DNA of 64,000 bases, from NCBI RefSeq assembly GCF_001435505.1, contig NZ_AZDO01000039.1:21287-85286 (forward strand). The letters are read 5' to 3'. Positions 29,785 through 37,225 of this stretch are shown piece by piece. How positions within the stretch are numbered: position 1 is the first letter of the stretch; the number at the start of each line of letters is the position of its first letter. The notes beneath the pieces were generated by a model. It was not told the origin of the DNA and searched no databases. It was given only the letters and a program-made list of their open reading frames with translations. Both the position numbers and the translations under genes were made by a program. The DNA is from Companilactobacillus futsaii JCM 17355. GTDB lineage: Bacteria; Bacillota; Bacilli; Lactobacillales; Lactobacillaceae.

Positions 29785-30996
29785 TTAAAAATGTCTTAGA
29801 CTATCAAATTTTATTGCTGATCGTTTTGTATACAAAACCCACAATATCAAGGCTAAAGCTTCTAAAATAGCACAGAACAAGAAGATACTTTTATAACCTA
29901 ATCCTGTAGCAATCACAGCCGCAAGCATTGGACCAAAGACATTTCCAAACGACTGTGCGGATTGATTATAACTGAAAATTCGTCCAAAGATTTGTTTCGG
30001 TACATTTTGTACAGTTAAAACTTGAATCGACGGAATCAAGGCTGCATCAGAAATCCCCAAAATAAATCTCAAGATAACTAATTCCCAAATATTTTGGACT
30101 AAGCTGGTCAAAGTCAGACTGACAACGGCTAGAATCAAAAATAACCACATACTCTTCAAACCTCCAATCTTATCGATCAGATGTCCAACCACTCCAGCCA
30201 TTAAAATAGTCGCTAATCCTGGGGCTGCAGAGACGATGCCAGTGATAATAACCAAGTTAGAACTGTGATAATCAAGCTCTCGAACTAACAAACTGATCAT
30301 TGGTGTAATTGCATTGGTGGTTGCTTGGATGGCTAATAGCGAATAAAACAAGGCCAAAAAGAAAGACCAACCAATCTTTCTCATTAAAGGTAAAGCTGGC
30401 CGTAATTTCTCTTTAGTAATTGGTGTAAAGTCTTCTTTGACTCCGAATAGTGTCGTAAAAAAAACTAATCCCATCAAAAAACTTGTCAAAAAGAATGCTC
30501 CACGATAACCAACTGTTGTTGCTAAAAAACTTCCAATCAACGGACCAATCAATGTCCCAGCAATACTACCAGTTACTAACTTACTCATTACTCGCCCCTG
30601 AATGCCTCGTGGTGCGGAAACTGACATCAAAGCATTAGCATTGTTGATATATCCCGAAAACGCTCCTTGCAAAGCACGAAAGAATAATAAAAACCAAACG
30701 TTTGGAGACAGACCAATCATAAAAATCGTTATCGTCATTACGCCTGAAGCCCTCAGACACATCAATTTTCGTCCTTTTAAATCAGCCAATCGGCCCCAAA
30801 GCGGTGAAACAAAAGCCTTCATTAAATATGTTAAAGAAAATGCCGCTGCTCCCAAGAAATTCAATTGTGTTTGTGTAAAATTACCCAACGTGTCAATAAA
30901 TAAGACAACAAAAGGCAATGTCATCGCATTGCCCATATCGGTAATAAAGCTACCAAACCATAAAATTTTAAAATTCTTCTGCCAAGCTGTTTGCAT
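29785..30996 (-). CDS. MFS drug efflux transporter
   Basis: A 403-residue major facilitator with 12 hydrophobic segments. Motif A reads SPLWGRLADLKGRKLM (near 63-78) and a related sequence, MAGVVGHLIDKIGGLKSM, occurs in the second half, as in the DHA1 multidrug:proton antiporters. The start at 30996 has a strong GTGGGGGTC upstream; the GTG at 31008 is part of that site. It stands alone between the hydrolase and csp genes. Substrates cannot be predicted. Confidence 0.88.
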   Translation of the reverse strand: MQTAWQKNFKILWFGSFITDMGNAMTLPFVVLFIDTLGNFTQTQLNFLGAAAFSLTYLMKAFVSPLWGRLADLKGRKLMCLRASGVMTITIFMIGLSPNVWFLLFFRALQGAFSGYINNANALMSVSAPRGIQGRVMSKLVTGSIAGTLIGPLIGSFLATTVGYRGAFFLTSFLMGLVFFTTLFGVKEDFTPITKEKLRPALPLMRKIGWSFFLALFYSLLAIQATTNAITPMISLLVRELDYHSSNLVIITGIVSAAPGLATILMAGVVGHLIDKIGGLKSMWLFLILAVVSLTLTSLVQNIWELVILRFILGISDAALIPSIQVLTVQNVPKQIFGRIFSYNQSAQSFGNVFGPMLAAVIATGLGYKSIFLFCAILEALALILWVLYTKRSAIKFDSLRHF

Positions 30997-31097
30997 ATCG
31001 ACCCCCACAATGTTGAGTCTTAAGCATAAACTATTAATGTTTATTTACTGTAAAATTTATGTAAATTATGATTGTGGTAGTAAAAAAAGTGCATTAA

Positions 31098-31127
31098 AAA
31101 AAGCCAACTCATACGAGTTGACTTTTT
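31098..31127 (-). terminator. Terminator of the cold-shock gene
   Basis: AAAAAGCCAACTC pairs with GAGTTGACTTTTT across a 4-base loop with one mismatch, directly after the csp gene. Confidence 0.8.
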
Positions 31128-31143
31128 GCTCAAAGTTTATTAA

Positions 31144-31344
31144 TTAGTCCTTAACAACGTTTGAAGCTTGTGGGCCACGATCTGAATCTTCGATATCGAA
31201 TGTTACAGATTGACCTTCTTCAAGTGTCTTGTAACCGTCACCTTGGATTGCTGAGAAGTGAACAAATACGTCACTACCATCTTCGCGTGTAATAAAACCA
31301 TAGCCTTTTTCTGCGTTAAACCATTTAACTGTTCCGTGTTCCAT
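31144..31344 (-). CDS. Cold-shock protein (Csp family)
   Basis: A 66-residue single cold-shock domain that binds single-stranded RNA and DNA. RNP1 is KGYGFITRE (residues 13-21) and RNP2 is VFVHFSAI (25-32). The start at 31344 follows a strong CAGGAGGAAT; the longer frame to 31452 is the leader. A TATAAT at the complement of 31467-31472 predicts a leader of about 115 bases, as in many cold-inducible csp mRNAs. That leader contains a short tandem repeat described separately. Confidence 0.96.
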   Translation of the reverse strand: MEHGTVKWFNAEKGYGFITREDGSDVFVHFSAIQGDGYKTLEEGQSVTFDIEDSDRGPQASNVVKD

Positions 31345-31423
31345 CAGACTATTCCTCCTGATAACTAAATATTTTTTGTGCATTATTTCGTGGTACATCA
31401 TGGAAGAAAGTCTAAAATACGAA

Positions 31424-31456
31424 ACATTCAAACCATTCGAACCATTCACCATTCAA
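31424..31456 (-). repeat. Short GAATGG repeats in the csp leader
   Basis: On the minus strand the csp leader carries four closely spaced GAATG units, three extending to GAATGG, at 7-9 base spacing. They are outside the coding region and within the predicted 5' UTR. They may form a repeated protein-binding or structural motif. Confidence 0.5.
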
Positions 31457-31530
31457 AAATACAACTATTATATTAACATGTTTGACCAATTATTACAATG
31501 AACTTAGAGTAAAGTTTCGTTTACAAATAC

Positions 31531-32439
31531 TTAAATTTCAACATCTTTGACATAAGGAATTGAATTCTGAGCACCTTGAGTTTGAACTGTAATAGAAGAT
31601 GCTTTACTAGCAAATTTCATCGCTTCCTCGATATTACTTAAATCTGAATCTAACTTAGAAGCTAGATATCCGATAAATGTATCACCGGCAGCTGTTGTAT
31701 CAACAGTGTTAACTTTATAGGCATTAACGAAACCACTCTTTTCACTTTGTGAATAAAATGATCCATTAGCACCGACGGTTATTATAACATTCTTTACACC
31801 CATTGCGTGCATTTTTTTTGCAGCTTGTTCCATTGATGGCTCATCAACGACTTCAATTCCCGTAATTGCTTGTGCCTCTGTTTCGTTAGGAACGATGATA
31901 TCAGTGAGTTTCAACAACTCTTCAGGAATATTTTGCTTAGCTGGAGCAGGATTTAAAATAGTTAACACATTATTTTCCTTTGCAATTTTAAAAGCTTCCG
32001 TTGATGCTTCTAGTGGCGTTTCGAATTCAGTGATCAAACAATCAGCTGATTTGATAGTTTCAGAAGCATTTCTAATATCTTCGACTGTGATTGTCTGGTT
32101 AGCTCCACCGTAAATTAAAATACTATTTTGACCATTATCATCTAGCAGAATATAAGCTTTACCAGTACCAGCCTCGGTATCTTCAGTAACATTTTGGATA
32201 TTTAAACCATCTGATTTAAAAGTATCAATCATGAAATCAGCCGCATGATCTTTTCCAATTTTAGCAATAAATGATGTCTCTGCTCCTGCACGAACAGCCG
32301 CAATCGCTTGATTAGCACCTTTTCCACCACCAGCAATTGAACGACCATGCATCGCCATTGTTTCACCAGGTAAAGGTAAACGAGCAATATTTAAAATAGT
32401 ATCGATATTGATTGAACCTAATACAACAATTTTCTTCAT
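31531..32439 (-). CDS. rbsK: Ribokinase
   Basis: A 302-residue PfkB-family kinase that phosphorylates D-ribose. Substrate-binding GSINIDTILNIARLPLPGET (residues 6-25) with GGGKGANQAIAA near 37 is followed by the catalytic signature DTTAAGDTFIGYLAS near 245-259, whose Asp is the base. It lies 12 bases after rbsD. The ribose transporter is not in the window. A cre site upstream of rbsD suggests carbon catabolite control of both genes. Confidence 0.95.
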   Translation of the reverse strand: MKKIVVLGSINIDTILNIARLPLPGETMAMHGRSIAGGGKGANQAIAAVRAGAETSFIAKIGKDHAADFMIDTFKSDGLNIQNVTEDTEAGTGKAYILLDDNGQNSILIYGGANQTITVEDIRNASETIKSADCLITEFETPLEASTEAFKIAKENNVLTILNPAPAKQNIPEELLKLTDIIVPNETEAQAITGIEVVDEPSMEQAAKKMHAMGVKNVIITVGANGSFYSQSEKSGFVNAYKVNTVDTTAAGDTFIGYLASKLDSDLSNIEEAMKFASKASSITVQTQGAQNSIPYVKDVEI

Positions 32440-32451
32440 ATTAAAACCTCT

Positions 32452-32847
32452 CTAAAAGACAACGCCACTTTCAAGTAAGATATTTGAATATGGTGTTTCC
32501 TCTCCCGTTCGAATAAATGCTTTAGTACTATTCAAATCCTTCTTCATTTCTTCATGAGGAATAAACTCAATTGGTGTATCACCGATAACTTTTTTCACAG
32601 CAGCCAATTGTTCTGGATTTTGAACCTTGATCTCTTCAGCCAAATAAATTTTTTGTACTTCCAATTCACTCAAGACATTTTCTAAAACTTGCATAAAACT
32701 TGGCAAACCGGCTTCAACTGCCAAATCAATTTTTTCAGTATTTGCTGGAACTGGCATCCCAGCATCGCCGACTCCAAGCGTATCAAAATGACCCATTTGA
32801 GCAATGACACGTGAAATATTAGAGTTGATGACTCTTGTTTTTTTCAT
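32452..32847 (-). CDS. rbsD: D-ribose pyranase
   Basis: A 131-residue RbsD that interconverts pyranose and furanose forms of ribose before phosphorylation. It has the conserved [21 protein letters not shown] (His near 20) and a C-terminal [19 protein letters not shown]. The start at 32847 has AAAGGTG upstream; the longer frame to 32901 runs through the cre site and promoter. The gene precedes rbsK in a two-gene operon. Confidence 0.95.
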   Translation of the reverse strand: MKKTRVINSNISRVIAQMGHFDTLGVGDAGMPVPANTEKIDLAVEAGLPSFMQVLENVLSELEVQKIYLAEEIKVQNPEQLAAVKKVIGDTPIEFIPHEEMKKDLNSTKAFIRTGEETPYSNILLESGVVF

Positions 32848-32865
32848 GAAATTTTCACCTTTTTC

Positions 32866-32879
32866 TGTAATCGTTTGCA
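32866..32879. promoter_or_regulatory. CcpA (cre) site of the rbsDK operon
   Basis: TGTAATCGTTTGCA fits TGNAANCGNTNNCA at every defined position. It lies about 20 bases before the rbsD start and just past the predicted promoter, where CcpA binding would block transcription. Confidence 0.65.
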
Positions 32880-32885
32880 AAATCA

Positions 32886-32914
32886 ATCTTAACATGCACA
32901 ATTATCCACGTAAA
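32886..32914 (-). promoter_or_regulatory. Predicted promoter of rbsDK
   Basis: On the minus strand TTTACG (complement of 32909-32914) and TAAGAT (complement of 32886-32891) are 17 bases apart. The transcription start would fall at the edge of the cre site. Confidence 0.5.
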
Positions 32915-33015
32915 TATTTTATCAATATGACATATCTGGTAGCAAGTATAGATTTTTGTTGCTAGAAAATCGAAATGAATATATCCTAATAAAAGATACT
33001 TCGAGAGGACACAAT

Positions 33016-34416
33016 ATGACAAGAACAGCTAAACTAAGTTTTTATTTCATCATTTTCATTATCTTCGGACTGATTGGTCTATGGATGCCACTACTTGGTG
33101 ATGACTTGCATTGGGGTACCTACTTCGGTAGTAACTATTTCCCTCAAGGCATCTTCCTAAAATACGATGGACGTTATTTAGGAGATTTACTAGTTATTTC
33201 TATCACTAAAATCAAACCACTATCATTTATTGCTTATGGAACTTTCATGACTCTGATCGTCTTTTTAGTTCAAAAAATCAGAGATCAAATCAAAGCGCCT
33301 AAATCTTTAGGATTAGTTTCCTCATCATTAATGACTATCGCCATCCTAATAACTCCAAAAGTTATTTTTAAACAAATTCTCGGCTGGCATGCAGGATTTG
33401 CTAACTACGTTCCATCAGTTGTTTTCCCTTTGTTCATGCTTTATTTAGTTTTAAAAAATTACGACAAAGAAATTCATTATTATCGAACTGTCGTCATTTT
33501 AATTTTCTTAGCTTCAATCATGGCTCAATTTTTTGCCGAACACGTAACGCTTTTGAATTGCTTCAACAGTGTGTTAATTTGGCTTTTCTTGAGAAAGCAC
33601 TTCGGAACTGAATTCAAAAAGATTCTCAATTGGATCCTTCTAGGAAACTTTATTGGTGCTTTTTTCATGTTCATCAACGGTGCCTATTTAAAAATCTTAT
33701 TCGGAAAAGATTCCTATCGTTCAGTCTCCGGTTCGGCCAAAGCTGACACGATGTTTAATTATTTGAAAACACAATTTACTCCAAAGACGTTGATCACTGT
33801 TGGAGTTCTACTACTATTATTCAGTATCATCGTAATTTTATATTCTTACAAGATAAAAGACGTCAGGTTAAGAATTGCTAATCTCTTTCTACTATTATCT
33901 GGTTTCGTTGTTATCGCACCATTTTTAGTCGTTTCACCCTTTGGTTCCAGATGTATGTTTGCAACTTATGCACTCTTTTCTACTATAATAGTTATCAATA
34001 TTGATTTATTGACCGATACGTATGAGAAATACATTTTCCCAGTCTTTGCTTTAATTGCCTTAGTTTTAGGTGTCAGAATGGACTTGATTGCTAGAAATTA
34101 CGGCCAAACTTTTGATATGCAAATTGAATATTCAGAATTTCAAAATACTATAGATAGTAAAAACCAGTATTACCTACAGTACCAAGATACTCACTACATT
34201 TGGCTAACCACTTTAATTCAAGATGATCCAAATTTTGCCGAATTATATGTCAAAAATAACAACAGAAATAAAATCCCTATCAATTATTACGATTGGGTCG
34301 ATGTTCAAGATCAACTTCAGAATAAGCATTTTGCCAATCGTGACGATTATATGAAAGCTTTCAACAAAGGTATTTTGGAGAAAGTTAAATTAATTCAACA
34401 AAAACAACAAAAGTAA
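33016..34416 (+). CDS. DUF6056-like polytopic membrane protein
   Basis: A 466-residue membrane protein with about 11 hydrophobic helices. A loop after the first helix contains LLGDDLHWGTYFGSNYFPQG and RYLGDLL, with the paired Asp typical of polyprenyl-sugar glycosyltransferases of the GT-C fold and of the DUF6056 family. Such proteins are thought to modify surface polymers. The start at 33016 has AGAGGAC upstream; the longer frame to 32956 lacks support. It stands next to the surface-protein island and ends in a terminator. The family call is moderate and the substrate is unknown. Confidence 0.65.
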   Translation: MTRTAKLSFYFIIFIIFGLIGLWMPLLGDDLHWGTYFGSNYFPQGIFLKYDGRYLGDLLVISITKIKPLSFIAYGTFMTLIVFLVQKIRDQIKAPKSLGLVSSSLMTIAILITPKVIFKQILGWHAGFANYVPSVVFPLFMLYLVLKNYDKEIHYYRTVVILIFLASIMAQFFAEHVTLLNCFNSVLIWLFLRKHFGTEFKKILNWILLGNFIGAFFMFINGAYLKILFGKDSYRSVSGSAKADTMFNYLKTQFTPKTLITVGVLLLLFSIIVILYSYKIKDVRLRIANLFLLLSGFVVIAPFLVVSPFGSRCMFATYALFSTIIVINIDLLTDTYEKYIFPVFALIALVLGVRMDLIARNYGQTFDMQIEYSEFQNTIDSKNQYYLQYQDTHYIWLTTLIQDDPNFAELYVKNNNRNKIPINYYDWVDVQDQLQNKHFANRDDYMKAFNKGILEKVKLIQQKQQK

Positions 34417-34426
34417 TAACAAAAAA

Positions 34427-34460
34427 AGCCTCTACATCAATTTGTAGAGGTTATTTTGTT
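34427..34460. terminator. Bidirectional terminator
   Basis: CCTCTACA (34429-34436) pairs with TGTAGAGG (34443-34450), flanked by A and T tracts, between converging genes. Confidence 0.75.
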
Positions 34461-34464
34461 GCCT

Positions 34465-37026
34465 TTATTTAACTTGTACCACATTTAAAGTATCGGCTGG
34501 GATCCATTCATCGGTGGCGACACGATACATCTTGACGTTATCGATTTTGGCATAACTATCAGTTCTCCAACTAGTTTTAGTTGGTAAACTTTTATCTAGG
34601 TCTGGACCTTGTGAATCATAAAGTTCAGCGGACTTTATAAGTCTAACGTCCGTTTTAGTATTAATTGGAATATATGGAACACCATTGTCGACTGAAACGA
34701 ATTCATTGGTTGCTACTTGATAAAAATCGTTATCGTCGATTGAAACGATTCTGTTGAATTTCCACCCAGTATTTGGTCCCAATTCTCTAGTTAACAATTG
34801 GCCATCGCTATTAATCAAATTAGCAACTTCATTGTATATTCTGACATAACCTAATTTATCAGTTTCTACAATATCAAAATCATCAGCACAAACCCATTTA
34901 TTACCGATTTGGTAATATTCTTGACCATTGATCATTGCAGTGGCTGAAATTGTGATTTCACTGCCATTTACTACAAGATTTTTACCGGTTTCAGCACCAG
35001 TTAAGTCATGTAGTGAAACTGTTCCAACAACTTTTGGAATAATGGTAATTGGTGTAGCTAATGTATTTACGGTTGTAGGATTTACTTCATCATCATTTGC
35101 GCTAACGGGTACTGGATTCTCCTTAAAGCTTAATTTGATAACTTGTGGTGCTTGTTCATATTTACCTTGTAGACTAGTCGTTGGACTCAACAAAGTATAG
35201 CCGTTTAGACTAGCTTCTTTAGTTAAATCAAAACTATCGCCAATCAAGTTGCCATTGACTGTTTTAGTTAGAGGAACACCATTTGACATGATTGGATTAC
35301 CATTTTGATCAACATATTCGATAGTAACGTTAGGATGATCTTGCCAAATTAAGGGTTGAGAATGCATGGTTGCGGTGAGAAGTGGATTATAAAAGCCTTG
35401 TACTTTATTTTCATCGGCAGAAAGAAATGGATATCCGTATATCAACATTTTGACACTCATATCAGGATTATCAATTTCGTATGTGTCATTGCCCAAGCTC
35501 TTAACTGGACGAACAACTGAATCAGGATCATTGTAAGCTTCGAAGTCATTAGGGTTCTTAAATTCAAATCCATAATTATCATAGATTGGATCAGCTTTGA
35601 AAATAAGTGGTTGCCCCTTGACACCATATACTGGAGTTGGGTCATACTTCATACCATGTGATTGAAATATTGCTACTGTATAATTATCAGCAAAAACATT
35701 TTTGAGGGGAGAAAAATCATCAATCGTGGAATTTAGAAAATAAATATCACCCAAGAAGCCTCTTATACCTTGAGATGTTTCTCTCTTTGAGTTTTGTTCA
35801 ATCCATGGTGCAATTGTCTTTAGCTCATCGTTAGTCAATCCATTAAATGGTTCATCCCCACTAAGTGATAGTTGATTATCAATATCATTAGTAGGAGTTA
35901 GAACTTCATTAAGCATATCGTGAGATATTGCCATTGTTAGTTTTGGAATTTGACTTACATTTATTTCTTTCATAGTTCCATCACTATAATTACCAAGTAA
36001 ATTCAATTTAGATAATTTCAAACCATAAAGTGGAGTCAAACTTGGATTAGCCTTGGCATCTGAAGCTAAAGTTCCTGTAAAGCTAACAATATCATTAGGC
36101 AATAGCTGTAAATATTGCATTCCATCCAAACTTTCAATTGGTGTAACATCTTTTGAAGATTCTTCACCGTTTCCATATCCGTCAGCAATTTCTGAACCAT
36201 TGATATTCAAAATTGCTCCTTTAAAATTCTTGATATCACCAACGGTAATATTATCAGTGGATTTTAAACCCAAGCCTTGTTTTACTAAACCAGCTAAATA
36301 TGGATCAGCAAAATTAACTACTGTTGTATCAGTTAAGTTATCAGGTAAAGCATATGAATTAGTATCATTAGTAATATTGGTTTGACCTACGACTGGTTTG
36401 TCTGGTACAGCTAAATTAGGATATATATCATTGTGGAGCACATATATTCCCTGCATTGAAGCATTCGAAAGACTAATGTCAACGCCATTCATATCCTGGA
36501 CAACATTTTCATTCGAATTATTATCTGTTGCGGGTGAACTTGTATTTGTACCGCTATTGTCAGAATTTGTATTTGTTGTAGTTTGATTTGCTGTAGAACT
36601 CGTATTTACATCATTAGTTGAGGGTTCTGAAGTTGAATTAGTGGCTACTGCAGTAGAACCCTGGTTTGCTGAATTATCTTTCAACGAACTATCAGATGAA
36701 TCATTCGACGAATTATCGTTTGTACTAGTTGTAGCTGTCGAATCTCCCTGATTTTTGGCAGCACTAATTGAAGAATCATTTACTGATGATACAGCGGTTT
36801 GTCCCTTAGTTGTATCATCATCAGTGGCTACACTAATTTTAGCAGCTGTTGGCGTCGCTTTTGTTGCTGGAGCTAACGTAATTGTTTGATTGTTAGTTGT
36901 TTGATTGTTAGTTATTTGATTATTAGTCGTTGTATCAGCCTTAACCGTTTGTCCTGACAAAATTGTTAATACTAATGCCGAAATAATTGTGGCACCCAAA
37001 TATACACATTTTTTATTTGTTAACAT
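34465..37026 (-). CDS. Large surface protein 1: Ser/Thr/Asn-rich, LRR-like, MucBP and SLAP regions
   Basis: An 853-residue exported protein. A signal peptide (about 1-31) precedes a Ser/Thr/Asn-rich stretch (about 32-175). The conserved region (about 215-550) carries ITVGDIKNF, TPIESLDGMQYLQLLP and short LRR-like units such as SKLNLLGNYSD. A MucBP-like domain follows (VTIEYVDQNGNPIM...GYTLLSP, about 570-635), then three SLAP-type repeats ending MYRVATDEWIPAD. MucBP suggests mucin or glycan binding and SLAP suggests non-covalent wall attachment; LPxTG is absent. It is the first of three paralogues in tandem on the minus strand. A shared leader suggests common regulation. Confidence 0.85.
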   Translation of the reverse strand: MLTNKKCVYLGATIISALVLTILSGQTVKADTTTNNQITNNQTTNNQTITLAPATKATPTAAKISVATDDDTTKGQTAVSSVNDSSISAAKNQGDSTATTSTNDNSSNDSSDSSLKDNSANQGSTAVATNSTSEPSTNDVNTSSTANQTTTNTNSDNSGTNTSSPATDNNSNENVVQDMNGVDISLSNASMQGIYVLHNDIYPNLAVPDKPVVGQTNITNDTNSYALPDNLTDTTVVNFADPYLAGLVKQGLGLKSTDNITVGDIKNFKGAILNINGSEIADGYGNGEESSKDVTPIESLDGMQYLQLLPNDIVSFTGTLASDAKANPSLTPLYGLKLSKLNLLGNYSDGTMKEINVSQIPKLTMAISHDMLNEVLTPTNDIDNQLSLSGDEPFNGLTNDELKTIAPWIEQNSKRETSQGIRGFLGDIYFLNSTIDDFSPLKNVFADNYTVAIFQSHGMKYDPTPVYGVKGQPLIFKADPIYDNYGFEFKNPNDFEAYNDPDSVVRPVKSLGNDTYEIDNPDMSVKMLIYGYPFLSADENKVQGFYNPLLTATMHSQPLIWQDHPNVTIEYVDQNGNPIMSNGVPLTKTVNGNLIGDSFDLTKEASLNGYTLLSPTTSLQGKYEQAPQVIKLSFKENPVPVSANDDEVNPTTVNTLATPITIIPKVVGTVSLHDLTGAETGKNLVVNGSEITISATAMINGQEYYQIGNKWVCADDFDIVETDKLGYVRIYNEVANLINSDGQLLTRELGPNTGWKFNRIVSIDDNDFYQVATNEFVSVDNGVPYIPINTKTDVRLIKSAELYDSQGPDLDKSLPTKTSWRTDSYAKIDNVKMYRVATDEWIPADTLNVVQVK
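36885..36929. repeat. 15-bp tandem repeat inside surface protein 1
   Basis: Three near-identical 15-bp units (TTTGATTGTTAGTTG type) encode repeated Asn-Asn-Gln-Thr-Thr just after the signal peptide. Such repeats can change copy number by slippage and alter the stalk length. Confidence 0.8.
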
Positions 37027-37188
37027 ATATCATTACTCTTTTCTTAATTCCCTTATTCATAATCGATATTAATGTGCATTTTTGAATCATTCCAATAAAA
37101 GGTCGTCATAATTTATTAAAAAAATTATCCTAAATTTAAAATACATACTCTCTAGAGTCCATTCTTTTCTATACAGAATGTAACAACA

Positions 37189-37223
37189 AAATAACCTCCA
37201 CAACTTAAATGTAGAGGTTATTT
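37189..37223 (-). terminator. Terminator of surface protein 2
   Basis: AAATAACCTCCACA pairs with TGTAGAGGTTATTT with one mismatch, just downstream of the gene on the minus strand. Confidence 0.7.
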
Positions 37224-37225
37224 CT

